From Pseudoflavonifractor sp. MSJ-37 (GTDB lineage Bacteria > Bacillota > Clostridia > Oscillospirales > Oscillospiraceae): a DNA stretch of 64,000 nt. Shown piece after piece: positions 1 to 10,118 of the stretch. The notes beneath the pieces are model-generated. The model worked only from the letters and a program-made list of their open reading frames with translations, was not told where the DNA came from and ran no database searches. Position 1 is the stretch's first letter. Each line of letters opens with the position of its first letter. The stretch spans positions 1 to 64,000 of the forward strand of contig NZ_JAHLPP010000004.1 of NCBI RefSeq assembly GCF_018917965.1. Direction: 5' to 3'. The position numbers were made by a program, and so were the translations under genes.

Positions 1-249
1 CTTGGACTGGATGCCGCTCCCGTCCCGGAAGCCGTCGAAGAGCATGGCCCGTTTGAAGCCGGTGTACTTGCCCTCGTAGTCGTTTTGCAGGAGCAGGTTG
101 TAGAGGTGATAGTTCAGATTCGCGTGGGCCTGCGCCAGCCCGCCCAGCGCCCCGTCGATCTTGGCCAGGTCCCCGTTGAAGTCCGTCCGCAGGAACGGGT
201 CCCCCGGCTCCCACTGGTGGAGCTGATAGTGTTCGGTATGATTCGGCAT
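1..249 (-). CDS. Hypothetical protein, N-terminal part (runs off the window)
   Basis: The frame is open from the left edge to an ATG at 249 and gives about 83 residues beginning MPNHTEHYQLHQWEPGD. A second in-frame ATG lies at 255, but the GGAGG at 257-261 is 7-8 bases from the ATG at 249 and almost touches the upstream one, so 249 is preferred. There is no signal peptide or membrane segment. The visible part is polar, with aromatic residues near the start and an FLRTDFN stretch. I remember similar short conserved proteins from gut Clostridia, sometimes near phage-tail genes, but cannot assign a function. It lies downstream of the groEL terminator on the same strand. Confidence 0.6.
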   Translation of the reverse strand, partial: MPNHTEHYQLHQWEPGDPFLRTDFNGDLAKIDGALGGLAQAHANLNYHLYNLLLQNDYEGKYTGFKRAMLFDGFRDGSGIQSK

Positions 250-336
250 ATCCATTCCTCCTTGTGTTGGATGTGACCGGGGAGGAGATGGCCCGAACGG
301 GACGGGGACGTCGGACGGAGGGGGGAGATGATGGGG

Positions 337-384
337 AAAAAAGCAGGAAAAAAGCCGACACCCACAGGCGTGAGTGTCGGCTTT
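337..384 (-). terminator. Rho-independent terminator of groESL
   Basis: A perfect 11-bp stem pairs 351-361 with 374-384. On the minus strand it is followed by two T-rich runs. It lies directly after the groEL stop codon. Confidence 0.85.
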
Positions 385-416
385 CTCATCTCAGATCGGA
401 CCGAGCGGAGGACCGC

Positions 417-2051
<1,635 letters not shown>

Positions 2052-2132
2052 TTACCTCCAATATATCGAGTAAGTTTATGATATGGGATCGGGTCCGGCG
2101 GACGGTCCGTCCGCCGGGAGGGGGGGAGCGTC

Positions 2133-2447
<315 letters not shown>

Positions 2448-2464
2448 TCAAACGATATCGGGGT

Positions 2465-2504
2465 TTAGCACTCAAAAACTCGGAGTGCTAACACGCCTAT
2501 TATA
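2465..2504 (-). promoter_or_regulatory. CIRCE operator (HrcA site) and -10 box of groESL
   Basis: TTAGCACTC at 2465-2473 and GAGTGCTAA at 2483-2491 form a perfect 9-9-9 inverted repeat, which is the consensus CIRCE. On the minus strand a TATAAT box (2499-2504) lies just upstream, so bound HrcA would cover the transcription start. I see no clear -35 box. Confidence 0.93.
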
Positions 2505-2506
2505 AT

Positions 2507-2700
2507 AAACTGACTTGTTCGATTCTGCAAGCCCTATTTTTTTAAATTTCTGTGAATGTTTTTGGGAACACCGCAAAAGAATGATGAAAACTCGCTATAT
2601 GTCATCCAATCTCTTTTTTTCTCGCGATATCTCGGAAATGAGGAAATAGACCGGTCGGTCTCGCGCTGCTCCGGCGGCCCGACCGGAGCATTTTTAGCAG
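2507..2700 (+). other. Gene-free stretch ending in a plus-strand terminator hairpin
   Basis: No convincing coding frame lies here. At 2667-2674 and 2683-2690 an 8-bp perfect stem (TGCTCCGG / CCGGAGCA) is followed by TTTTT at 2691-2695, which is a canonical terminator for plus-strand transcription. No plus-strand gene lies upstream, because groES and groEL are both on the minus strand. A TATAAT on the plus strand (2501-2506) could in principle start a transcript of about 180 nt, but there is no matching -35. It could be a small RNA or a barrier to read-through. Confidence 0.45.
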
Positions 2701-2760
2701 AAAGACCGTCTGAGAGACAGGGAAAGCGGCCTTTTTGCAGAAAAGACATCAGAAGAGCGC

Positions 2761-2791
2761 AAAAAGGGGAGGACCGCGGAACGGTCCTCCC
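2761..2791 (-). terminator. Terminator of the RlmL-like gene
   Basis: A 10-bp stem pairs 2767-2776 with 2782-2791 around a 5-base loop, and TTTTT follows on the minus strand. It lies directly after the stop codon of the methyltransferase gene. Confidence 0.85.
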
Positions 2792-2806
2792 AGGGGGATG
2801 CGAAGA

Positions 2807-3931
2807 TCACTTTTTGCCGGTGTACTGGAAGAGGTCGCATTTGAGCATGCCGTTGTAGAGCTTGCGGCGCTTGTCGGCCGTCCGGCCGAAGGTCCGCTCG
2901 AACTCCGTGTGGGAGGAGAGGACGGAGACCTTCCAGCCCTGCGGGAGCCCCCGGACGGTCTGGCCGAAGGCCCGGTAGAGCTCCTCGGCCTCCTTCTTCT
3001 CCATGATCCGCTCGCCATAAGGCGGGTTGGTGACGACGCGGCCGTAGGGCTCGTCCCGGTGGAAGCGGGTGGCGTCGGCCACCTCGAAGCGGACGCAGTC
3101 CTCCACGTCGGCCTTCACGGCGTTGCTCCGGGCGATCTCCACGGCGTAGGGATCGATGTCGCCGCCCCAGATGTCATAGTCCCCGTGGAACTCCTTGTCC
3201 ATGGCCTCGTCCGCGGCGGCCATCCACAGCTTGGAGGGGAGCCAGTCCCACTTCTGGGCGGTGAAGGACCGGTTCAGGCCGGGGGCCCGGTTCCGGGCGA
3301 TGAGGGCGGCCTCGATGGCGATGGTGCCGGAGCCGCAGAAGGGATCGCAGAAGGGATCCCGCCCCCGGTATTTGGACAGCATCACCATGGCGGCGGCCAG
3401 CGTCTCCCGCAGAGGAGCGGCCACGCCCACGGCCCGGTAGCCCCGCTTGTGCAGGCCGGGGCCGCAGGTGTCCAGCATGACGGTGACCTCGTCCTTGAGG
3501 ATAGAGAACTGGATCTGGTGGAGCGCGCCGTCCTCCGGCAGGGTCTCCAGGCCATACTTGGCGCCCAGACGGGCGGCCACGGCTTTCTTCACGATGGACT
3601 GGCAGGCGGGCACCGACCGCAGAGCGGAGTTGAGAGAGTGGCCCTTCACGGGGAAGGCGCCGCCCTTGGGGATGAACCGCTCCCAGGGGAGGGCCCGGAC
3701 CCCCTCGAAAAGGGCGTCGAAGTCGGCGGCGTAGAAGCGGCCCAGCACCACCAGCGCCCGCTCGCCGGTGCGCAGGCCCAGCAGGACCCGGGGGATGTCG
3801 GCGGGGGAGGCGGAACAGAAGACGCGGCCGTTCTCCGCGGCCACGCCGGACAGGTCCAGCCGGCGCAGCTCCTCCGCGGCCAGGCCCTCCAGACCGAAGA
3901 GGGTGGGGATGACGAGTTGAAGTGTATCCAT
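2807..3931 (-). CDS. THUMP-domain rRNA guanine-N2 methyltransferase, RlmL/YpsC type
   Basis: The product is 374 residues from the ATG at 3931, which has GGAG 9 bases upstream; a longer frame to 3973 lacks a site. The N-terminal part (to about 160) fits the ferredoxin-like plus THUMP RNA-binding region. The C-terminal half is a SAM-dependent methyltransferase with motif DPFCGSGT at 196-203 and the amino-methyltransferase motif NPPYGER at 302-308. Enzymes of this family methylate N2 of a guanine in 23S rRNA; the exact site here is inferred from family only. It is a single-gene unit with its own promoter and terminator. Confidence 0.88.
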   Translation of the reverse strand: MDTLQLVIPTLFGLEGLAAEELRRLDLSGVAAENGRVFCSASPADIPRVLLGLRTGERALVVLGRFYAADFDALFEGVRALPWERFIPKGGAFPVKGHSLNSALRSVPACQSIVKKAVAARLGAKYGLETLPEDGALHQIQFSILKDEVTVMLDTCGPGLHKRGYRAVGVAAPLRETLAAAMVMLSKYRGRDPFCDPFCGSGTIAIEAALIARNRAPGLNRSFTAQKWDWLPSKLWMAAADEAMDKEFHGDYDIWGGDIDPYAVEIARSNAVKADVEDCVRFEVADATRFHRDEPYGRVVTNPPYGERIMEKKEAEELYRAFGQTVRGLPQGWKVSVLSSHTEFERTFGRTADKRRKLYNGMLKCDLFQYTGKK

Positions 3932-3974
3932 AAAATGAGGCTCCGATCCGATGTTTGATTGAGATGGTACCATC

Positions 3975-4003
3975 AGTATATCCTATCCGGGCAGAAACGG
4001 CAA
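3975..4003 (-). promoter_or_regulatory. Promoter of the RlmL-like gene
   Basis: On the minus strand TTGCCG (3998-4003) and TATACT (3975-3980) are separated by exactly 17 bases, and the ATG lies about 45 bases downstream. Confidence 0.65.
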
Positions 4004-4136
4004 CCGTTTCCGCCGTATGGGACCGTCCCGGGCGGCGGACATCGGGAACTTTACCGCTTTCAAACTGGATTTCTCGTGCCATGTATGATATCATAAAGAG
4101 GACCAAGACCGATGCCGGGGAGAGGAGGGACGGATC

Positions 4137-4583
4137 ATGTGGTGGATCTTCTGGCTGGCTGCGCTGGTGCTCTTCCTGATCGTGGAGGGGCTGACGGTGG
4201 GATTGGTGTCCCTGTGGTTCGCGGTGGGGGCGCTGGCGGCGCTCCTGCTCTCACTGGCCGTGGAGAGCGTCTGGGTCCAGACGGCCGCGTTCCTGGCGGT
4301 GTCCGCCCTGTGTCTGGCGGGGGTGAGGCCCCTCCTGCGCCGGTGGATGGCCCCCGGAGCGCGGGCGGCCACCAATGCCGACCGCCTCATCGGACAGGAG
4401 GCCGTGGTCACAGAGACCATCGACGACCTGGCCGGGAAGGGTGCGGTGCAGGTGGAAGGCCAGACCTGGACGGCCCGGAGCGGCGGCGCACCGATCCCGC
4501 AGGGCGCCGTGGTCAAGATCCTGCGCATCGAAGGCGTGAAGCTCTATGTCGCGCCCGATGTCCCCGTATCCCGACCGAACTGA
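4137..4583 (+). CDS. NfeD-like membrane protein
   Basis: The 148-residue product begins with hydrophobic segments (roughly residues 3-25 and 30-55), followed by a polar C-terminal domain of about 65 residues. That domain has the GQEAVVTETIDDLAGKGAVQ pattern of the OB-fold NfeD domain. The length and layout are those of short NfeD proteins. Such proteins pair with SPFH/stomatin-like proteins, and one lies 27 bases downstream, so the two are very likely co-transcribed. The role in membrane microdomain organisation or quality control is inferred from the family. The start has GGAGAGGAGGG upstream. Confidence 0.88.
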   Translation: MWWIFWLAALVLFLIVEGLTVGLVSLWFAVGALAALLLSLAVESVWVQTAAFLAVSALCLAGVRPLLRRWMAPGARAATNADRLIGQEAVVTETIDDLAGKGAVQVEGQTWTARSGGAPIPQGAVVKILRIEGVKLYVAPDVPVSRPN

Positions 4584-4610
4584 CCGAGCGAAGAAGAAGG
4601 AGGAACTGAT

Positions 4611-5534
4611 ATGCCTGTGCCTATGATCGTCCTGACCATCCTCATCATCCTGATCCTGCTGATCCTGGCGGTGAACCTGAAATTCGTCCCCCAGTCCAAA
4701 GCCTATATCATCGAGCGCCTGGGTGCCTTCCATGCGGTGTGGGGCGTGGGCCCCCACTTCAAGATCCCCTTCATCGAGCGGGTGGCCAAGGCCGTCTCCC
4801 TGAAGGAGCAGGTGGTAGATTTCGCCCCCCAGCCTGTCATCACCAAGGACAACGTGACCATGCAGATCGACACGGTGATCTACTTCCAGATCACCGACCC
4901 CAAGCTCTACACCTACGGCGTGGAGCACCCCATGAGCGCCATCGAGAACCTGACCGCCACCACCCTGCGCAACATCATCGGCGATCTGGAGCTGGACCAG
5001 TCCCTGACCAGCCGGGACCACATCAACACCCAGATGCGGTCTATCCTGGATGAGGCCACCGACCCCTGGGGCATCAAGGTGAACCGGGTGGAGCTGAAGA
5101 ACATCATCCCGCCCCGGGATATCCAGGACTCCATGGAGAAGCAGATGCGGGCCGAGCGGGAGCGCCGTGAGGCGATCCTCCAGGCCCAGGGCCAGAAGGA
5201 GTCCCAGATCCTGGTGGCCGAGGGTGAGAAGCAGGCCGCCATCCTCCGGGCCGACGCCTCCAAGCAGGCCGCCATCCTGGAGGCCGAGGGCAAGGCGGAA
5301 GCCATCCTCAAGGTCCAGAAGGCTATGGCCGACTCTCTGGAGATGCTGAACAAGGCCGACCCCAGCGATCAGGTGGTGAAGATCAAGGCGCTGGAGGCTT
5401 TCCAGGCCGCCGCCGACGGCAAGGCCACCAAGATCATCATCCCCAGCGAGATCCAGGGCCTGGCGGGCCTGTGTGCCAGCGCCAAGAGCGTCTTTGACGG
5501 CATGGAGCCCGACAAGGCAAAGACGGAGCAGTAA
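4611..5534 (+). CDS. SPFH/Band 7 (stomatin-like) membrane protein
   Basis: The 307-residue product has an N-terminal membrane anchor (about 4-22). The SPFH/Band 7 domain follows, with FVPQSKAYIIERLGAFHAVW near residue 25 and the ATTLRNIIGDLELDQSLTSRD stretch near 120. From about 175 to 245 there is a helical, Ala/Glu/Lys-rich coiled coil with repeated QAAIL and AEGKAEA units, typical for oligomerisation. It resembles the QmcA/stomatin group more than flotillin. It is the second gene of a two-gene operon with the NfeD-like protein and ends in a strong terminator. Confidence 0.92.
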   Translation: MPVPMIVLTILIILILLILAVNLKFVPQSKAYIIERLGAFHAVWGVGPHFKIPFIERVAKAVSLKEQVVDFAPQPVITKDNVTMQIDTVIYFQITDPKLYTYGVEHPMSAIENLTATTLRNIIGDLELDQSLTSRDHINTQMRSILDEATDPWGIKVNRVELKNIIPPRDIQDSMEKQMRAERERREAILQAQGQKESQILVAEGEKQAAILRADASKQAAILEAEGKAEAILKVQKAMADSLEMLNKADPSDQVVKIKALEAFQAAADGKATKIIIPSEIQGLAGLCASAKSVFDGMEPDKAKTEQ

Positions 5535-5564
5535 GACAGCGTGTCGGACACGTCCGGCATGCGG

Positions 5565-5597
5565 AGTCCCCCGCCGCGGTGCGGCGGGGGACTTTTT
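5565..5597 (+). terminator. Terminator of the nfeD-SPFH operon
   Basis: A perfect 13-bp GC-rich stem pairs 5565-5577 with 5581-5593 around a 3-base loop and runs into TTTTT. Confidence 0.92.
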
Positions 5598-5608
5598 GCG
5601 GAGGAGGG

Positions 5609-7702
5609 ATGGACATGGAGACGGCGCGGAGAGGGAACTGGCCCGGACGGGTCTGCTATGCCCTGGCCGGGGGACTGATCGGCGTGTTCTTGGCGGTGCG
5701 TCTGGGGGCGTTCCTGTACCAGTTCCGGGAGCTGGCCCTGCCGCTGGGCGGGCTTCTGCTCCTGAGCCCGGTGCTGGCCCTCCTGGGGGCGGTCCTGGCT
5801 CCGGCCGTGGAGGACTGGCTGGCGGAGCGGGCCTTCGGCGGCCGGCGGTGGAGCTGGGCGGTCTGCGCCCTTTCGGTGCTGGCCTGCCTCCACTGGCGGG
5901 GGCTGACGCTGGACAGCGCCGTGGCCGGGGGCGGCCTCGTCCTGCGCCGGGGACTGAGCCTGGCGGCTCTGCTGGGCGGCGGGCTCCTGCTGGGGATCTT
6001 CCTGCTCCATCTGTCCTTCGCACTGTGGGAGTGCCTTCCCGGAGCGCGGCGGTGGCTGGCCGGGCTGGAACGGCGGGACTGGCTGACCGTGCTGGGCCTG
6101 TGGCTCCTCGTCAACGCGGCGGTGTTCGCCTACGCCAAGGGGAGCGCCACCATCTACAGCTGGGACGCGGCCATCTACTGGAGGCGGACCTATGCCCTGG
6201 CGGAGACGTTCCGGGATGAGGGCATCGGGGCGGCCCTGCGGGATATCTGGGATTCGATCTTCACCACCGACTACAACGATACGATCGGGCTCCTGTGTGT
6301 GCCCTTCGCCCTGCTGTTTGGCCCCTCCCGGCTGGTGTATCTCATGTCGGTGGGGAACTTCTGCCTCTTCCCCATGCTCCTGCTGATGTGGGGATATGCC
6401 CGGAGCCTGCGGCGGCCGGGGCTGTGGCCGGCCCTGGCCGGGATCGGAGCCCTGCCCTCCCTGTTTTACACATCTGTCACGGGATATGTGGACATCGCCG
6501 GGGCGGCGGTGGGGACGGCGGCCCTCCTGCTCCATCTGAAGGAGCCGGGGAGAGGACGGTTCTCCCGGTATCTGCTGATCGGCCTGCTGGCGGCGCTGGC
6601 CGTGGTCCTGCGCCGGTGGTATGCGTTCTACGCGCTGGCCCTCCTGCTGACGACTGCGGTGGATGCCGCGGCGTTCCGGCGGTCCCTCGCGCCGGTGCTG
6701 GGCTATCTCAGCGGCTTCGGCTTCCCGCTCCTGTTCTTCCTCCAGACCTTCGTATCCAGGCGCCTGCTGGCCAACTATGCCCAGATGTACGCCGCCTATG
6801 ATCTGGGCCTGGGGGTGGATGTGCGGATGCTCTTCCGGTACTATGGGGCCGTACCGCTGATCCTGTTGACGGCGCTGGGGCTATGGCTCTGCCGGAGGCG
6901 GGAGGACCGGCCGGCGGCGGTGTCTCTCCTGCTGGAGCCGGTGCTGTGCTTCCTGATCTTCGTCCGGGTGCAGTCCCATGGACAGCAGCACCTCCTGCTC
7001 TATGCCCCGGCCCTGGCCTGCCTGACGATCCTGGGGATCCACCGTCTGGCGGAGCTGGGGCGGCCCGGACGGCTGGCCGCGGCGGCGCTGGTGCTGCCCA
7101 CGTTCCTGAGTCCAGCCCTGCCCCGGACCCAGAGCGGGATCATCCAGGACTACCCCCTGTGGATCCCGTATCCCAACTTCTCCTACGCTCCGCCCCGGCG
7201 GGCCGACGCCGATGAGATGGTGGAGCTGATCCGGCGGCTGGACCGCTTCGGGGAGGAGGGGGAGACTGTGGGCCTGCTGGCCTCCTCGTTCACGCTGAAC
7301 CGGAGCGCGCTGGTGAATGCGGAGGACTCTCTGGGCCTCCCCCGGACCTCTGACGCGGACCGGAGCGCCTATCTGATCGACCTGCCGGCGGTGGACCAGC
7401 GGGACGGCTTCTCCGCCGCTCTGTACGACTGCGATATCCTGGCGGCGGCCGACCCGATCCAGCTCCACCTGGCGCGGGAGGACCAGCAGGTGGTCTGGGC
7501 CCCGGCGGAACAGCTCCTCACCGGAACGGGGATCGCCGCCGCCTACGAGGAGCTGGACGAGCCCTTCGTGCTGGAGGCCGACGGCATCACGGTCCGGTTC
7601 TTCCGAAAAGTCCGTCCGCTCAGCCACGCCGAGATGCAGTCCTTGGCGGATCAGATCCATATGGTCCATCCGGACATGGCCATCCCCACTTGGCCCTCCT
7701 GA
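5609..7702 (+). CDS. Large polytopic membrane protein, possible GT-C-type glycosyltransferase
   Basis: The product is about 697 residues. The first roughly 500 are strongly hydrophobic with around 11 or 12 probable membrane spans; the last roughly 180 are soluble and probably exported. The acidic stretch YSWDAAIYWRR after about 180 residues, between two spans, resembles the catalytic Asp loop of GT-C glycosyltransferases that use lipid-linked sugars. This is a resemblance only, and no family is certain. A longer frame starts inside the preceding terminator, so it is rejected. ATG 5609 and ATG 5615 are both possible; AGGAGG at 5602-5607 fits 5615 slightly better. It stands alone between a terminator and a GC-rich palindrome. 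Confidence 0.75.
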   Translation: MDMETARRGNWPGRVCYALAGGLIGVFLAVRLGAFLYQFRELALPLGGLLLLSPVLALLGAVLAPAVEDWLAERAFGGRRWSWAVCALSVLACLHWRGLTLDSAVAGGGLVLRRGLSLAALLGGGLLLGIFLLHLSFALWECLPGARRWLAGLERRDWLTVLGLWLLVNAAVFAYAKGSATIYSWDAAIYWRRTYALAETFRDEGIGAALRDIWDSIFTTDYNDTIGLLCVPFALLFGPSRLVYLMSVGNFCLFPMLLLMWGYARSLRRPGLWPALAGIGALPSLFYTSVTGYVDIAGAAVGTAALLLHLKEPGRGRFSRYLLIGLLAALAVVLRRWYAFYALALLLTTAVDAAAFRRSLAPVLGYLSGFGFPLLFFLQTFVSRRLLANYAQMYAAYDLGLGVDVRMLFRYYGAVPLILLTALGLWLCRRREDRPAAVSLLLEPVLCFLIFVRVQSHGQQHLLLYAPALACLTILGIHRLAELGRPGRLAAAALVLPTFLSPALPRTQSGIIQDYPLWIPYPNFSYAPPRRADADEMVELIRRLDRFGEEGETVGLLASSFTLNRSALVNAEDSLGLPRTSDADRSAYLIDLPAVDQRDGFSAALYDCDILAAADPIQLHLAREDQQVVWAPAEQLLTGTGIAAAYEELDEPFVLEADGITVRFFRKVRPLSHAEMQSLADQIHMVHPDMAIPTWPS

Positions 7703-7820
7703 GGGATAGGGCGGGATGGGATCGGGAAGGATGGATCGAAGATAGACGGCGGGCGGAGGGGTGTGATATAATACCATATCGCACTCCCCGTTGAGAGGCG
7801 GCATCCCATCCACGCGTCAT

Positions 7821-7843
7821 GCCCGGGCGGGATCCGCCCGGGC
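7821..7843 (+). terminator. GC-rich palindrome, weak terminator candidate
   Basis: A perfect 10-bp stem (7821-7830 with 7834-7843) has a 3-base loop and is followed by ATTCGTTATT, a poor T-run. It lies between the membrane protein and the RmlD-like gene, 40 bases upstream of the latter. A TATAAT at 7767-7772 lies before it, so it could also be a leader hairpin of the downstream operon. Confidence 0.5.
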
Positions 7844-7884
7844 ATTCGTTATTCCGAACTGTAGAAAGCGAGCGTATCATCACC

Positions 7885-8751
7885 ATGAGTATCACTACAC
7901 GCATTTGGATCGCGGGCGCGGGCGGCCGGCTGGGGTCGGCCCTGTGCCGTCGGTTCGACCGAAACATCGCCTATAAGCTGGTGACCAGCGACCGGGACCT
8001 GCCGGTGGAGGACAGCCGGGAGATCGGCCGCTTCGCCGATCTGAACCACCCGGACGTGATCATCAACTGCGCCGGCCTCACCGATGTGCATCTCTGTGAG
8101 GAGAAGCCGGAGGAGGCCTATAAGGTCAACGCCATCGGCGCCCGCAATCTGGCGGTGGCCGCCCGGCGGATCGACGCCAAGCTGATCCAGATCTCCACCG
8201 ACGACGTGTTCGACGGCACCGGGGACGCGCCCCTGTGTGAGTTCGATGACGCCCACCCGGTGACCATGTACGGCAGGAGCAAATACGCCGGCGAGAGGCT
8301 CGTCGGAGAGCTCACCGACAAGCACGTGATCGTCCGGTCCTCCTGGCTGTACGGCGCGGGAGCGGACGACTTCATCACCCGGGTCATGGATGCCGCCGCC
8401 CGGGACAGCGTGGTCCGGCTGGCGGAGGATGAGATCTCCACGCCCACCTCGGCGGAGGCTCTGGCGGGCTTCATCGACTGCCTGATCCACTCCCGGGAGT
8501 TCGGCCTGTACCACGCCTCCTGCGAGGGCGGGTGTTCCCGGAGCGAGTACGCCCGGGAGATCCTGCGGCTGGCGGGCATGGAGGACGTGCCCGTGGTGGT
8601 GGAGGAGGGGACCGGCGCACGGGTCCTGCGCCCCCGCTATACCCTTCTGGACAACATGATGCTCCGGATCACCGGCCTCTACCGAATGCCGGACTGGAAG
8701 GCGGCCCTCCGGGACCACTTCGGGCATCGGACCGGGGGAGGGAAGCACTGA
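7885..8751 (+). CDS. NAD(P)-dependent reductase, RmlD/dTDP-4-dehydrorhamnose reductase family
   Basis: The 288-residue product starts MSITTRIWIAGAGGRLG, so the Rossmann glycine motif GAGGRLG stands at the N-terminus as in RmlD. Further family signs are INCAGLTDVHLCEE, the active-site pair ISTDDVFDG and YGRSKYAGE (YxxxK), and RSSWLYG. RmlD enzymes make the last reduction to dTDP-L-rhamnose; without rmlA, rmlB or rmlC nearby, the true substrate is unknown. The frame is open further upstream, but ATG 7885 is the first that keeps the Rossmann fold terminal. No strong ribosome site is visible. Its TGA overlaps the next ATG by one base. Confidence 0.85.
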   Translation: MSITTRIWIAGAGGRLGSALCRRFDRNIAYKLVTSDRDLPVEDSREIGRFADLNHPDVIINCAGLTDVHLCEEKPEEAYKVNAIGARNLAVAARRIDAKLIQISTDDVFDGTGDAPLCEFDDAHPVTMYGRSKYAGERLVGELTDKHVIVRSSWLYGAGADDFITRVMDAAARDSVVRLAEDEISTPTSAEALAGFIDCLIHSREFGLYHASCEGGCSRSEYAREILRLAGMEDVPVVVEEGTGARVLRPRYTLLDNMMLRITGLYRMPDWKAALRDHFGHRTGGGKH

Positions 8752-10022
8752 TGGAAGAGACAGGCAAGAAAACGATCGGCCTCACCACGCAGATCTTCCT
8801 GGCCCTGCTGGGCGGCGCGGTGACGGGAATCCTGCTGTACTTCTTCGCAGGGGAGTCCGCCTTCGTGCAGGACGTGCTGGTGGACGGCGTGTTCTATGTG
8901 GTGGGCCAGGGCTTCATCCGGCTGATGCAGATGCTGGTGGTGCCTCTGGTGTTCTGCTCTCTGATCTGCGGCGCCGCCGCTATCGGCGACAGCCAGGCCC
9001 TGGGCAAGATCGGCGTCAGGACCATCGGCTTCTATCTGGCCACCACCATGCTGGCGGTGGCGGTGGCCCTGACGGTGGGCATGGTCATCCGGCCGGGCCT
9101 GGGGTTGGATATGTCCGCGATCCAAACGGTGGAGACTGCGGCGCCAAAGGAGAAGGTCAGCTTCGCCGAGACCCTGCTGAACATCATCCCCCAAAACCCG
9201 ATCGCCTCGCTGGCCCAGGGAGAGATGCTCCAGGTCATCGTGTTCGCCCTGATCGTGGGCGTGATCCTGGCCAAGCTTCAGGACAAGGTCCAGATGGTGA
9301 CGAACTTCTTCCAGCAGTTCAACGACATCATGATGGAGATGACCATGATGGTCATGGCGCTGGCGCCCGTCGGCGTGTTCTGTCTGATCGCCCGGACCTT
9401 CTCCGGCCTGGGGTTCGACGCCATGATCCCCATGTTCAAGTATATGGCGTCGGTGCTGATCGCCCTGGCCCTCCAGTGCTGCGGCGTGTACCAGATCCTG
9501 CTGAAGGTGTTCACCGGCCTCTCGCCGGTCCGGTTCCTGAAGAAGATGGCGCCGGTGATGAGCTTCGCCTTCTCCACGGCCACCTCCACCGCCACGATCC
9601 CCATGAACATCGACACCCTGGAGGAGAAGGTGGGCGTCTCCCGCCGGATCTCCTCCTTCACGATCCCGCTGGGCGCCACGATCAACATGGACGGTACCTC
9701 CATCATGCAGGGCGTGGCGGTGGTGTTCGTGGCTCAGGCCTTCGGCATCACGCTGACGCCGGTGGACCTGTTGACCGTGATCGCCACGGCCACACTGGCG
9801 TCGATCGGCACGGCGGGCATCCCGTCGGTGGGCCTAGTGACGCTGGCCATGGTGTTCGACTCGGTGGGCCTGCCCACAGAGGGCATCGGCCTCATCATGG
9901 GGATCGACCGGATCCTGGACATGGCCCGCACGGCGGTGAACATCACCGGCGACGCGGTGTGTACCACCATCGTGGCCCATCAGGACGGAACGCTGGACAA
10001 AGAAGTGTTCCGCAGAGACTGA
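8751..10022 (+). CDS. Dicarboxylate/amino acid:cation symporter (DAACS family)
   Basis: The 423-residue product has multiple membrane spans, and the hairpin/unwound-helix motifs of the GltP/Glt-Ph fold are visible: a Ser/Thr-rich SFAFSTATSTATIP, then the cation- and substrate-binding NMDGT about 40 residues on, and a final helix with GIDRILDMARTAVNITGD. It imports glutamate/aspartate, C4-dicarboxylates or small neutral amino acids with Na+ or H+; the substrate cannot be read from sequence. It is translationally coupled to the RmlD-like gene (TGATG), with GGGGGAGGG as ribosome site. Confidence 0.93.
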   Translation: MEETGKKTIGLTTQIFLALLGGAVTGILLYFFAGESAFVQDVLVDGVFYVVGQGFIRLMQMLVVPLVFCSLICGAAAIGDSQALGKIGVRTIGFYLATTMLAVAVALTVGMVIRPGLGLDMSAIQTVETAAPKEKVSFAETLLNIIPQNPIASLAQGEMLQVIVFALIVGVILAKLQDKVQMVTNFFQQFNDIMMEMTMMVMALAPVGVFCLIARTFSGLGFDAMIPMFKYMASVLIALALQCCGVYQILLKVFTGLSPVRFLKKMAPVMSFAFSTATSTATIPMNIDTLEEKVGVSRRISSFTIPLGATINMDGTSIMQGVAVVFVAQAFGITLTPVDLLTVIATATLASIGTAGIPSVGLVTLAMVFDSVGLPTEGIGLIMGIDRILDMARTAVNITGDAVCTTIVAHQDGTLDKEVFRRD

Positions 10023-10118
10023 GGGACCGCCGCATATCCGGCTGACCGACAGCGGGAAGAGGACAGAGGCCGCTCTGGCGGCCGGACCGAGGGTACGGCC
10101 CTCAGGATGGGAGACAGC

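Noticed and set aside
5579-5608. An earlier in-frame ATG for the large membrane protein
   Set aside because: It lies within the terminator hairpin of the upstream operon and has no ribosome site.
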